The position numbers and the translations under genes were made by a program. A DNA stretch of 64,000 nucleotides from Mycolicibacterium holsaticum DSM 44478 = JCM 12374 (GTDB lineage Bacteria; Actinomycetota; Actinomycetes; Mycobacteriales; Mycobacteriaceae). Every line of letters begins with the position of its first letter. Position 1 is the stretch's first letter. Positions 45,602 to 54,601 of this stretch are shown here, piece after piece. The notes under the pieces were generated by a model that saw nothing but the letters and a program-made list of their open reading frames with translations, did not search any database and was not told the origin of the DNA. The stretch spans positions 4,588,001 to 4,652,000 of the forward strand of contig NZ_CP080998.1 of the NCBI RefSeq assembly GCF_019645835.1, given 5' to 3'.

Positions 45602-45997
45602 ATGGCAGCCGGACTGCTCGACACGTCGGTGGTGATCGACTGGCACGACCCGTCAGTCGTCGCCAAGCTACCGGACGAGATGGCGATCTCAGCCATCACC
45701 GCGGCCGAACTGGCGGCCGGCCCCCTACTCGCGCGTACGCCGGTCGAGGCCGCCAAGCGCCAGTCGAGGTTGCAGGAGGTCGAATCCCTGATGGAGCCAA
45801 TCCCGTTCGACGGCAGAGCAGTTCGCAGTTACGGACTCATCGTTGCAGCGATCATCGAGGGAGGGCGTAAGCCCCGCAGCCGCTTCGCGGATCTGCTCAT
45901 TGCCGCCACCGCGCATGCCAACAGCCTGGATCTCTACACCCGCAACGCCGCCGACTTCGCCGGGCTTGGGAAACTGATCCGGGTTGCCGCGGTGTGA
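45602..45997 (+). CDS. vapC: VapC-type PIN-domain toxin
   Basis: 131 residues. PIN residues D7 in LLDTSVVID, E36 in ITAAELAAG, D97 in RFADLLIAA and D118 in NAADFAGL. R-x-R-x-x-D (RSRFAD) and YTRNAADF are typical of type II VapC toxins. It is a predicted RNase, neutralised by the adjacent VapB. The downstream ERCC4 gene starts 53 bases later. Confidence 0.92.
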   Translation: MAAGLLDTSVVIDWHDPSVVAKLPDEMAISAITAAELAAGPLLARTPVEAAKRQSRLQEVESLMEPIPFDGRAVRSYGLIVAAIIEGGRKPRSRFADLLIAATAHANSLDLYTRNAADFAGLGKLIRVAAV

Positions 45998-46050
45998 CTT
46001 GTCGACACGTCGTTGGGCCCGACCTGGCTGGCACCGGGCAGACTCGAGGT

Positions 46051-47030
46051 GTGGCGGAGTTGGTGATCGCGCGCAACCCGGATGAGAATTCCCGGCTGCC
46101 CTACCTGCTGCGGCTTCCACAACCCGGCGGTGACCTGCTGTTTCGCACGTCGGGAACCTGGCCGCGGGTCAAGGCGCTGTACTGCCATCCGGTCGGCCTC
46201 GACGAGTGGCCCGCCGACGCGGAAATCGTCGAACGCCTCGAGCTGCGCTCGTGCCAGCGCCGCGGTGCGGCCATCGATGTGATCGTGCAGCGGTCCAGGG
46301 AGAACCGCTCGCAGCTGGTGTTCACCACCGCCCGCGGCCGCGACGCCGTCTTCTGGCAGGCACCGCGCACCCGCAAGCAGGCGCGTCCGAACGTGCGCAC
46401 CCCGACCGCACGTGCCCAGGGCATCGACGAGCTGCAGATCGTGATCGACACCCACGAGCGCTACGCCTACCGGTTCAGCACCCAGCAGGTCAGCACCGTG
46501 CAGCGCGCGCTGCCGTGCGGCGACTACGGGCTCGTGGTCGACGGGCAGTTGATCGCCAGCGTGGAACGCAAATCACTGGCCGATTTGGTCTCCAGCCTGA
46601 CCAACGGCAAGCTGCGCTATCAGGTCGCCGATCTGGCCGCGCTGCCGCGCGCGGCCGTCGTCGTGGAGGACCGCTACTCACAGGTGTTCAAGCTCGACTG
46701 GGTGCGTCCCGCCGTGGTCAGCGACGGGCTGGCAGAGCGGCAGATCCGCTGGCCCAACGTGCCGATCGGGTTCTGCGAGACCCGCCAGCTCGCCGAAGAA
46801 TGGACCTACCGATTCCTTGCCGCCGCCCATGCCTGGGCGACCACTGAACACGCTGCGCTGCAACGTATCTCACCGGCTACCGTCGACCTCAGTGAGGCAA
46901 CGCCAGCGTCCGGCCCGAGTACCGCCGAGGTCCGCGCCTGGGCCCGCACGGCCGGACTCGCGGTACCCGACCGCGTCGGCTTCGCCCCGACATCTGGCGG
47001 GCGTGGCACGAGGCGGACGGCCCTAGCTGA
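46051..47030 (+). CDS. ERCC4-family nuclease with an Lsr2-like DNA-binding tail, frameshifted near its end
   Basis: GTG 46051 starts an N-terminal domain of about 125 residues, then an ERCC4 nuclease: QIVIDTHERYAYRFS, CGDYGLVV and the catalytic VERKSLADLVSSL, with AVVVEDRYSQVF after it. The last segment STAEVRAWARTAGLAVPDR matches the start of the Lsr2 C-terminal DNA-binding domain. At 46975 one base is missing; restoring it gives GRLRPDIWRAWHEADGPS and a stop at 47030. Without it the frame runs on to 47757, antisense to the patatin gene, with meaningless sequence. The intact protein would be about 326 residues. Probable structure-specific DNA nuclease directed to AT-rich DNA. Confidence 0.8.
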
Positions 47031-48063
47031 CCCGGTGCGCCTTGCGGAACCGCTCGAGATACGCCGGCCAGTCCCAGGTGGACAGGAACTCGGTAGTAGC
47101 CGAATACCCTTTCTCGTAGAGTGTTTCCGCATCCTTGCGGCTGATGTCGAAGTCGAGCACACCAACATCGGTCGAATCCACCTGGATGGTGCGCACCTTG
47201 ACCCACGGCTGGCTGAGGTGCGTCTGGTCGTGCCCGACCAACATGGTGGTGATCAGGCTTTCCAGGAACGACGGCCCACCAAGCGGCAACCGGCCCAGCA
47301 CGGGAATCAGCTCTCCGGCCGTCGGGGCCGGCAGGTAGGGCACCACCGTCACACCGAACGTCGGCCAGCGCGGCTCCTTGCCATCAGGACGGTCGAAGGA
47401 ATCGATCGGGAAGTTCGACAGCACACCGCCGTCGACCAGCGTACACGGTTGTCCACCAGCGGTTTTCAACGTCACCGGCCGGTACAGGAACGGGATGGCC
47501 ATCGAGGCCCGCACCGCGTCGGCGACCGACTGCTCGTCGGGGTCCAGGCCATAGACCCGTCGGTAGTCCCACGGCAGCCGCACGAGTTGGCCGGTCGTCA
47601 GGTCGGCCACCGTGACCACCAGCCGGTACCGTCGTTCCGGCAGCAAGTGATCGTTGTCGACGGCCAAGTCCCCGAAGGTGCTGACGCCCAGGTTGTTCAG
47701 CTCACCGCGTATCCAGTCGTGCGCGAAATCGCCTCGGTAGATCCCGGTTTCGCGTAGCAATCCCCATGCTGTGCCCAGCACCGGGATCCGCTCGATGGGC
47801 CCGCTGTCCCCGAACTTGTGGTACGGCACGTTCACCGCGAGGTCGCGTAACTGCTCGCTGGTCAGTGCGTCGCGCTGGGCCGCTGCGGCCACCACCGCAC
47901 CCACCAGCGACCCCGCGGACGTGCCCGACACCCGCTGGACCTCATAGCCCGCGTCCTCGAGCGCGCCGACCGCCCCCACCAACCCGATGCCCTTCACCCC
48001 GCCGCCGGACAACACGAGATCCGCACGGCCCGGCCGTCGACCGGAGGGCGGCGTCACTGTCAT
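47023..48063 (-). CDS. Patatin-like phospholipase
   Basis: 346 residues. Oxyanion segment VLSGGGVKGIGLVGAVGAL at 17-35, nucleophile Ser49 in GTSAGS and the dyad aspartate in LVDGGVLSNFP. Insertions between them include KFGDSGPIERIPVLGTAWG, seen in mycobacterial members. Patatins hydrolyse acyl esters of phospholipids. No signal peptide. Its 3' end overlaps the restored end of the ERCC4 gene by 8 bases, and a broken copy of its 5' end lies at 45078. Confidence 0.9.
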   Translation of the reverse strand: MTVTPPSGRRPGRADLVLSGGGVKGIGLVGAVGALEDAGYEVQRVSGTSAGSLVGAVVAAAAQRDALTSEQLRDLAVNVPYHKFGDSGPIERIPVLGTAWGLLRETGIYRGDFAHDWIRGELNNLGVSTFGDLAVDNDHLLPERRYRLVVTVADLTTGQLVRLPWDYRRVYGLDPDEQSVADAVRASMAIPFLYRPVTLKTAGGQPCTLVDGGVLSNFPIDSFDRPDGKEPRWPTFGVTVVPYLPAPTAGELIPVLGRLPLGGPSFLESLITTMLVGHDQTHLSQPWVKVRTIQVDSTDVGVLDFDISRKDAETLYEKGYSATTEFLSTWDWPAYLERFRKAHRVS

Positions 48064-48272
48064 GGGTCCAGCCTGACACGAGATGCTGACATCGGATCCC
48101 GAACCTCACCGCGGGCGACGGCTGACAAGGAGACGAGTGCCGGCGGACGTGTAGGCCCCGGACGGCCGCGCCTGCATCCCAGACCGGCGCTCCGGCTGGT
48201 TTCAGCGCCGCCGACTCGACCATTGCGTCGGGCTCGACGTCCGCGTAGCGAGGAGGCGAATTCCCCACGACG

Positions 48273-49697
48273 CTACGGCGACTCCAGCACCGTCGTCGCG
48301 GGCGCCTGAACGGAACCGCCGCTGCTGCTGTCACTTCCGCTGCTTCCGCTCGACGGCAGCTCAGGAGCCGGCGCGGGTGCCGGCGCAGGGGCTGGAGCCG
48401 GCGCGGGTGCCGGCGCAACGGTTGGCGGCGGCGTGTAGGCCGGCACCGCCTGGGTGACCGGTGGCTCAGGCGCCGGCGTGACCGGCGAGTCCGGGACCGT
48501 GGGCTCCAAGGTGGGCGCCTCGCTCGTTGTCGGCACGGTCTCCGTCGTCGTCGGTACAGTCTCCGTCGTCGTCGTCGGCTCGGTCGTGGTCGTCGGCTCG
48601 GTCGTGGTCGGCGTCGTCGCGGTCGTCGTCGGCGTCACCGACGTCGTCACCGTCGTCGTCCATGTCGGCACCGTCGGGAACGGATTGAACGGCGGGAATG
48701 GAACGACAGGCACGGGCACGGGCACCACCGGCACGTTCGGCGCCGGAGCGGGCGGCAACGGCGGCACCTGCGGCACCGGAATCTGCGGCACGACCCGGTT
48801 CGGCCCCCGGTTCACCCGCTCACTCAACCCCCGCGGCGCCTCGGGCGCCGGCGACACCACCGCGACCGGCAATGCCACCGGATCCGGCTCATGCGGCACC
48901 TGCGGCAAGAACCGCCCCGGCACCGTCTCCGCCTGCTCCTGCGCCGGGGGCGGCGGCTGCGCCGACACATCGGCCACCGGGCGCACCGCGATCGCCACCG
49001 ACGCCGCCAGCGTCGCGAAGCTGACCACCACGAACCCCAACGCACTGCCCATCAGCAGCGTCCGCGGCGGCGGCGCCGGGATCATCGACGTGTAGGCCTC
49101 TTCGTCCTCCAGTTCCGGGACGAACTCCTCGAGCGAATCGAGCGGCAGCTCGTACTCACCCGGCTCCTCCTGCGAGTACGCCAGCTGCGGCCCCACCACG
49201 GCGGGATCCGCCGTCGGCGCCATCTGCGTCGCCTCACCGGCCGCCGGCCCCATCTGCGTCGCATCGGCCGCGGGCGCCATCTGCGTCGCGTCGCCGACCA
49301 GCGGTGCCATCTGCGTCGCCGCGCCCGCCGGAAACCCGGATGTCTCCGCCGTCTGCGCCGCACCCCGCGCGGTCGCGAACTCGTCGTCCACGTCGGCACC
49401 GCCTGCCAGCGCATCGGCCTCCGACACCACCTCGACGTTCTGCACGCCCGCGCCCAGCACCGTCTGGCGCAGCGTCTCGGCGCGCGCGGCGTCGGGCAGA
49501 CAGATCCGCGTCGCGGCCACCCGGTTGCCCGACTCGGCCACCGCGCGGTAGGTGCCCACGATCGTGTCGGCGAGATCGGTCATCGCGTCGTCGGGCAGAT
49601 CCAGCGCGTACTGGTCGTAGACCTGCGCGTCCGCGGCGCCGACCATCGCCAGCCGCGCGACCCGCCCGGTCACCGCCACTCCGAGGACTACGTCCAC
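48273..49697 (-). CDS. DUF7159-type mycobacterial protein with a single membrane helix and Pro/Thr-rich tail
   Basis: 474 residues from GTG 49697. Residues 1-100 form a compact domain (VVLGVAVTGRVARLAMVGA, ATRICLPDAARAETLRQT). Then four ATQMAP-type repeats (about 120-165), an acidic stretch, one membrane helix (about 215-240), and a long outer region rich in Pro, Thr and Val, with PTTTxT repeats and a run of alternating PA. This layout, inner domain plus wall-spanning tail, is common in mycobacterial envelope proteins. Function unknown. Divergent from a multi-spanning membrane protein that may be a partner. Confidence 0.75.
   Translation of the reverse strand: MDVVLGVAVTGRVARLAMVGAADAQVYDQYALDLPDDAMTDLADTIVGTYRAVAESGNRVAATRICLPDAARAETLRQTVLGAGVQNVEVVSEADALAGGADVDDEFATARGAAQTAETSGFPAGAATQMAPLVGDATQMAPAADATQMGPAAGEATQMAPTADPAVVGPQLAYSQEEPGEYELPLDSLEEFVPELEDEEAYTSMIPAPPPRTLLMGSALGFVVVSFATLAASVAIAVRPVADVSAQPPPPAQEQAETVPGRFLPQVPHEPDPVALPVAVVSPAPEAPRGLSERVNRGPNRVVPQIPVPQVPPLPPAPAPNVPVVPVPVPVVPFPPFNPFPTVPTWTTTVTTSVTPTTTATTPTTTEPTTTTEPTTTTETVPTTTETVPTTSEAPTLEPTVPDSPVTPAPEPPVTQAVPAYTPPPTVAPAPAPAPAPAPAPAPAPELPSSGSSGSDSSSGGSVQAPATTVLESP
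49205..49330 (-). repeat. ATQMAP repeats inside the DUF7159-type gene
   Basis: GGCGCCATCTGCGTCGC-like units recur four times (plus-strand view), encoding ATQMAP, ATQMAP, ATQMGP and ATQMAP with short variable spacers. Confidence 0.75.
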
Positions 49698-49822
49698 CAG
49701 CTCACCCTCGCCATTCTCCTGCCCGCCACGACCGTCCAAAGTTACCCTTCGCGTCTCGCTTGTGTGAGCACGCAAAAGTGGCACGCTGAAACCCGACACG
49801 TCTCTATAGGAGGAATCGGCCC

Positions 49823-51388
49823 GTGAGCGACCCGCGTTACGACGCGTCGGCCACCGTCGCGGTGCCCACCACCGCCGAGCGTTCATCGCGCGTCGGCTAC
49901 GTGCCGATCCGCACCAACCGGGTGCGCGACGGCATCGCGGTCGCCCTGCTGATACTCGCGCTGCTGCTGCCGTGGAACCTCGACTTCGGGTTCGCCGTGC
50001 CCGGCAGCAGAAACAGTGTGTGGGCGCTGGTCATCGTCGTGTCGGCGCTGGCGGTCAGCGCCGCGCTCGATGCGCACATCGGCCCGCTGCGGCTCACCAA
50101 CCCGCACCTTGACATCCGCCTGCTCAGCCGGATCCGACTGTTCGTCTGCCTGCCCTACCTTGTCGTCGGTGTCGGCTTTGTCGGCTATCACCTGGTGGAG
50201 ACCGTGCGCGACGGCGGAACCGGCATCGTGCCGCCGGGTATCGGCCCGGGCCTGGTGCTCGGGGTCGGCGGCGCGCTGTTGGCGGCGCAGCGGCCGGTGA
50301 CCAGCGTCACCCTCGAGGACAACGGGTTTCGGCGCTGGTATGCGATCGCGCGGATACTCGGTGCCGTCTCGATCGCGCTCGCGACCCTGTCGATGGGGTG
50401 GAACCTGTACTGGCGGCTGCGGTATCTGTTCGTCAGCGACGCCGCGTTCGACGGTCAGGACGTCGCGGTCATCGTCACGACCCTGCTCTACGGCGCGGTG
50501 GCGCTGACCGCGGTGATCATCGGGTCGCGCTGGCTCATCCTGAAGTCGGCGGCCGCGCGGATGGCCACCACCGCGCTGGGCGCCTCGGCGGGGTTGGCCG
50601 CTTTGCTGGTGTGGGTATTCCCGGTCGGCCGTGACGTCGACGCGTTTCACGGCATCGCGCAGAACACGTCGACGGCGGCGATCGGCTACGAGGGGTATCT
50701 ATTCTGGGCGGCGGCCGCGGCGATCGTCGCGCCGACGACGCTCTACACCGTGTTCCTCATCAAGCCGCCGACGCTGGGGGCGTTTCGCTCCGCGGCGCAA
50801 AAGTGTCTGACGCTGATCGCGTTCTGGGCGTTCGCCGCGGCGGTGTGCCGGGTGGTCGACTTCGTGATCGCGGCATCGCTGGATCTGCCTCGCGCGCTGT
50901 ACGACAGCGTCGCGATGACGGCGTTCAACCTGTTCGCCGGCGTCATCGCGTGGTGGCTGCACCGCCAGCTCGGCCGGGGTTCACCGGCGGTGGCGGTCAT
51001 CTCCGCGTTCAGCGCGCTGCTGTTCGTGTTCGCGGTGGCCAACGTGGCGATCGGCGTCGCGCTGGCGCCGCGCTACGCCGAGCCGTCGCCCGACGCGATC
51101 TACGGCAACAACCTGGCTCAGCAGATCACCAGCACGTTCGACGTGGTGATCTGCATGCTGTGTCTGGTCGTGATGGTCGTGATGCTGTTCACCGGCCCGT
51201 TGGCGGGGTATCTGATGCGCCGGCGCGAACCGCGTGTGCCGGAGCCGGAGCCGTCGACCGTGGCGCAGCCGTCTGCACCGCCGAGAATCGTTCGGCGGCC
51301 GGAGGATTCGTCGACGACCGTGTCGGCGCCGGAGACCGAGCAGTTCACCACCGCGCTGCGGATCCAGCGCCGCGAACCGCCGTCGTAA
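49823..51388 (+). CDS. Multi-spanning membrane protein of unknown function
   Basis: 521 residues from GTG 49823; an AGGAGG lies about 12 bases upstream, a long spacing. About 11-12 hydrophobic helices from residue 32 to 455, then a Pro/Thr-rich cytoplasmic or outer tail ending LRIQRREPPS. No transporter signature recognised. It is divergent from the DUF7159-type gene, which also has a Pro/Thr-rich tail; mycobacteria often keep such pairs together, so they may work together in the envelope. The gene is followed by a strong hairpin. Confidence 0.7.
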   Translation: MSDPRYDASATVAVPTTAERSSRVGYVPIRTNRVRDGIAVALLILALLLPWNLDFGFAVPGSRNSVWALVIVVSALAVSAALDAHIGPLRLTNPHLDIRLLSRIRLFVCLPYLVVGVGFVGYHLVETVRDGGTGIVPPGIGPGLVLGVGGALLAAQRPVTSVTLEDNGFRRWYAIARILGAVSIALATLSMGWNLYWRLRYLFVSDAAFDGQDVAVIVTTLLYGAVALTAVIIGSRWLILKSAAARMATTALGASAGLAALLVWVFPVGRDVDAFHGIAQNTSTAAIGYEGYLFWAAAAAIVAPTTLYTVFLIKPPTLGAFRSAAQKCLTLIAFWAFAAAVCRVVDFVIAASLDLPRALYDSVAMTAFNLFAGVIAWWLHRQLGRGSPAVAVISAFSALLFVFAVANVAIGVALAPRYAEPSPDAIYGNNLAQQITSTFDVVICMLCLVVMVVMLFTGPLAGYLMRRREPRVPEPEPSTVAQPSAPPRIVRRPEDSSTTVSAPETEQFTTALRIQRREPPS

Positions 51389-51389
51389 C

Positions 51390-51444
51390 TGCGATTTGGG
51401 CGCGCTTACGGACGCTGGCGGGGCGTCAGCGCGCCGAAATCGCA
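51390..51444. repeat. Intergenic hairpin, family 1, copy 2
   Basis: 17-bp arms with one mismatch (TGCGATTTGGGCGCGCT and AGCGCGCCGAAATCGCA) around a 21-base loop TACGGACGCTGGCGGGG.... Arms and loop match the hairpin at 4959-5001 read on the other strand. It lies between two convergent genes and can act as a two-way terminator. Confidence 0.8.
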
Positions 51445-51450
51445 GGGAGG

Positions 51451-52068
51451 TCAGCGCAGGTAGGTCTGACCCTCGTGCGGAAACCCGCCGCCCTCGGTGG
51501 CGATGTGTACGTGGTCGTAATGGTTAGCGGTGTCGGAACCGCGATTCGCCATCGTTCGCACCGAGCCGTCAGGTTTGTAGATGCTCTGCCGCCAGATCGC
51601 GTGGACCACACCGAAGCGCTCAGCATTCTCCATCACGTATGCCAGGACGCTGTCCCCCAGCGCTTTTCCCTCCGCGGAGCGGGCGTTCGGGATCATCACA
51701 TCGATCGCCAACCCGTGCGGATGCCACTTCAACGGATCCGATCGGACCCCGCCGATGTCGAGGATCTCGGGAAACGCCTCGCTCACCGCACGGGCCGTCC
51801 GGATCGTGTCAACCTGCAGTCCGGTCTCCTTTGCCACCCCTTGCGGCAACGGAGCCGGGATGCTCGGGGGCGCCGGTTCGGCGGCCATCAGCTGCATCGG
51901 CACCGCAGCCGGAATCGGCGGCGGTGCCACCGCGGCGGTCTCGGCCGCGTCATCAACGTGCGGAGCGCCGTCCGCACCGACAACAAACAAGCTGGCGGCG
52001 GAAACAAGCCCCGCGACTACGGCCAAGCGTGCCGACTGCCGCGATTTGGCTAACGAATGTCGTCCCAT
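51451..52068 (-). CDS. Secreted protein with a D-Ala-D-Ala-peptidase-like C-terminal domain
   Basis: 205 residues. Signal peptide to about residue 35, then a Pro/Ala-rich linker (AVAPPPIPAAVP). The C-terminal domain has SDPLKWHPHGLAIDVMIPN and ANHYDHVHIATEGG, with the His-Asp-His pattern of LD/M15-like zinc folds, as in the ARB-07466/VldE-type proteins of mycobacteria. Probably acts in the cell wall; activity is not proven for these proteins. Convergent with the membrane protein across hairpin copy 2. Confidence 0.8.
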   Translation of the reverse strand: MGRHSLAKSRQSARLAVVAGLVSAASLFVVGADGAPHVDDAAETAAVAPPPIPAAVPMQLMAAEPAPPSIPAPLPQGVAKETGLQVDTIRTARAVSEAFPEILDIGGVRSDPLKWHPHGLAIDVMIPNARSAEGKALGDSVLAYVMENAERFGVVHAIWRQSIYKPDGSVRTMANRGSDTANHYDHVHIATEGGGFPHEGQTYLR

Positions 52069-52315
52069 CGACGGCGCACGCTACCGACCGCTTCCCACGG
52101 TTCGCCACCCAACCGCTGACCGGCCGGCGACCCCGCGACGTTTGATCATGGCGCTAACCGACAGCTAAAACACCAGTTCACAGCGGTCACACCCGGAGCT
52201 TCCAGGGGCGCCGGGGAACGCGTTGCCCGGCGCACCACCCGTGGTCAGCATCATGTTTAGCGACGGTTGTGACCTCGACCCCTTAGCCGTGCCCCTGCAG
52301 CGGGCCTCACGCGAT

Positions 52316-53089
52316 CTAGGTGAGGTCGAACCGGCCTTGACGCAAGCGTTCCGCCGCGCGACCGTCCACTAATTCCGTTCGATGTTCGGGATGTCGCCAG
52401 TAGTGGCGCACCAGCCAGTACAGCGCGGCGCCGCGCGGTAGGTAGATATCGGCGATCGTGATGATCTCTTCGTGGCCGTCTCGCAACCGAAGTACCACTG
52501 CTCGACGCGCCTTCTTGGATTCCGCATGGTCGGCGACGTTCACCACGTCGTCCCAGTCGAACACCCGCGTCTCCAGAACGTCGGCGTTTTCGATCACCCC
52601 AGGCGTCAACTTGATATGCCCAATCCCCCCGCGCCGCCATACGGTGATCAAGCCGGTGATGTTCGTCAACACTGCGAAACCTGCGGCAACCGGCACGGTG
52701 CCGCGCAGCCAATGTGAATCAGGCAGCTCGATAGCACCGAATGGAGCGAAAACTGCGAAAAGAAGACCACCTGGAATGAACATCACAGCGCCGACGAGCA
52801 TGATGATGCCGAACCGCCGATCTGGCCAGACAGTGAAACCTGTTGCATCACTTGTGGTTCGCGCCGTGGTCCGACCAAGGCCGGCCAGCGAGATGCCTAA
52901 CATGAAAGTCAGAAGAACGATCACGAACGCAACCATCACAAATGTCGTCAAATAGTTTCCGTGGGTTGCCGCCGTCGCACCCAGATAGATGAACGTCACG
53001 GAAGCCACGACGGCGAGCGTCACTGCCAACCCCAGGAATCTACGGCCGCCCCGCCAACCGGGGGGCTCGGGTAGCGCTAATACGGACAC
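52316..53089 (-). CDS. Membrane protein, probable immunity partner of the adjacent ESX toxin
   Basis: 257 residues from GTG 53089, starting inside the 3' end of the toxin-like gene (13-base overlap). Four hydrophobic helices in the first 150 residues, then a PH-like cytoplasmic domain (GHIKLTPGVIENADVLETRV, ARRAVVLRLRDGHEE). GC is lower than in neighbouring genes, as often in immunity genes. Immunity by overlap and topology is inference; the family itself I do not recognise. Confidence 0.6.
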   Translation of the reverse strand: MSVLALPEPPGWRGGRRFLGLAVTLAVVASVTFIYLGATAATHGNYLTTFVMVAFVIVLLTFMLGISLAGLGRTTARTTSDATGFTVWPDRRFGIIMLVGAVMFIPGGLLFAVFAPFGAIELPDSHWLRGTVPVAAGFAVLTNITGLITVWRRGGIGHIKLTPGVIENADVLETRVFDWDDVVNVADHAESKKARRAVVLRLRDGHEEIITIADIYLPRGAALYWLVRHYWRHPEHRTELVDGRAAERLRQGRFDLT

Positions 53090-54459
53090 ACGACCTCGCC
53101 GACGAACTTGCCCAATTCTGCGCCACCGAAACCTCCGGTCACGCTACCCAAAACGGCTAGCGGCGGCACAACAAACGGTGCAGCGGGTCCCGTCACGGCT
53201 CCGAGGGCCGCACCGGCTTCCGCACCGCCCCAAGCACCGCCCCAAGCACCGCCTCCGCCGACGACCCCGGCGACCAGCGCGATGCACCGCTCGTGGTCTG
53301 AGTCGGCCATCACCATGTCGAACACCGTGGTGGCCACCGTCAACGCCGGGCCACCGAATTTCATTGCCTTGCCGATCTTCTCGACCGACTCCTCGGTCAC
53401 CATCGGCAGCGAACCGCCCCGGGCGATGTGCTTTTCCAGCCCCGACATTCCCGCGTTGGTCGCCAGCGAGATGTGGTCGATCAACTCGACGGGCACCGCG
53501 CTGTGTCGGCCGTCGGCCGTGGTGAAGCCGACGGTCACGTGCCCGGTCGGGTCCATCGATATCGACAGGTTGGACCCGTCGGCATAAGCGAACGACGTGT
53601 AATCGCAGTCGTTGCCCATGTCATGCCACGAACTCGTCCTCGCGACGAACTCGCCGTTTTTGTCGAACTCCTCGATCTGGTAGAAGTTCAGCTTGCTCGG
53701 CCACTCGAACGGGTCCATCCGGGTGGTGACGGCCCGGCTTCCGTCCTGCTTGGTCACCGTCGTCGTCTCCTCGCCATACTCGTTAGTCGATTCGACGACT
53801 TCGCGAACCTGTTGCTGCTGATCGGCCGATCGGATCGCCTCCTGGCCCGCCAGGCCCACCACCGTGCGCGGATCAGGCACCTGATCGGCGGGCCGCTGCG
53901 CCGAGGCCAGCATCAGGTCGGCCACGTCGGTGGCCGGCCCCGGTTCGACGAACCCGAATCCCTCACCCGCCGCCAGCACCGCGTCCGCTGCCGCGTCGTC
54001 GGCGTCCCCCACCGCTGCCAGCAAGCCGTTGACCTCTCCCTGCTCCCGCAGCGCCAACGCCTGAAGCTCGGCCATCTCCTCCTCGGACGCGTACACCGGA
54101 TCGATGAGCACCACCCACTGATCAGTCACACTCAGCGGCCCGGCGTCGACCTCGGCGGCCTTACCCAGTAGCGCGCTGCGCGCATTGCCGAGCGACTCCG
54201 CGCCGTTGCCCAGTGCCATCGCCACCGCACCGGCATAGCGGGAGAACCGCGAGGCTTCGACGTCGGCTCGGCCGAACATCGCGCCCGCCGCGTCGTGCGC
54301 CGGCCCTGACCACGCCCGCACCTCCGGCAACCACTCACACGCATCGTCCACACCCGTCACAGCGGAACAAACCGCCTCACCACCGGCACGAACGGCCGCC
54401 GACGACGTCGACAACGTGTCTGGTCGCCAGCTCTCCAACGTCGATCGGCTCGGCAGCAC
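53077..54459 (-). CDS. Large ESX (type VII) substrate, toxin-like, with glycine-zipper end
   Basis: 460 residues from GTG 54459, chosen by matching the paralogue fragment at 44720. N-terminal helical hairpin with LESWRPDTL and RAWSGPAHDAAGAMF (WxG-like). A helical middle, a beta-rich part (LNFYQIEEFDKNGEFVAR, YADGSNLSISMDPTGHVTVG) and a C-terminus of small residues with GxxxG spacing (GGGGAWGGAWGGAEAGAALG, VLGSVTGGFGGAELGKFVG). The end looks able to insert into membranes. Overlap with a membrane protein gene suggests toxin and immunity. No small EspC-like partner is found upstream. Confidence 0.75.
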   Translation of the reverse strand: MLPSRSTLESWRPDTLSTSSAAVRAGGEAVCSAVTGVDDACEWLPEVRAWSGPAHDAAGAMFGRADVEASRFSRYAGAVAMALGNGAESLGNARSALLGKAAEVDAGPLSVTDQWVVLIDPVYASEEEMAELQALALREQGEVNGLLAAVGDADDAAADAVLAAGEGFGFVEPGPATDVADLMLASAQRPADQVPDPRTVVGLAGQEAIRSADQQQQVREVVESTNEYGEETTTVTKQDGSRAVTTRMDPFEWPSKLNFYQIEEFDKNGEFVARTSSWHDMGNDCDYTSFAYADGSNLSISMDPTGHVTVGFTTADGRHSAVPVELIDHISLATNAGMSGLEKHIARGGSLPMVTEESVEKIGKAMKFGGPALTVATTVFDMVMADSDHERCIALVAGVVGGGGAWGGAWGGAEAGAALGAVTGPAAPFVVPPLAVLGSVTGGFGGAELGKFVGEVVCPY

Positions 54460-54543
54460 CCTTCGATTCTCCCCGATCCGCCCACCTGTTCCGAACACAT
54501 ATTTTCCAGCCCCGCAGACGGCATGCACCGCCGGGCAACTCTG

Positions 54544-54572
54544 TTGACACGCAGGCAAATTACGCGTGTACT
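54544..54572 (+). promoter_or_regulatory. Candidate SigA-type promoter
   Basis: TTGACA (54544-54549), 17 bases, then TGTACT (54567-54572). The -35 box is perfect and the spacing ideal; the -10 is a weak match. It would serve the small frame and the alanine dehydrogenase-family gene. Confidence 0.45.
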
Positions 54573-54601
54573 GGACATCTACCAGCAGATTAGAGACCCC
54601 C

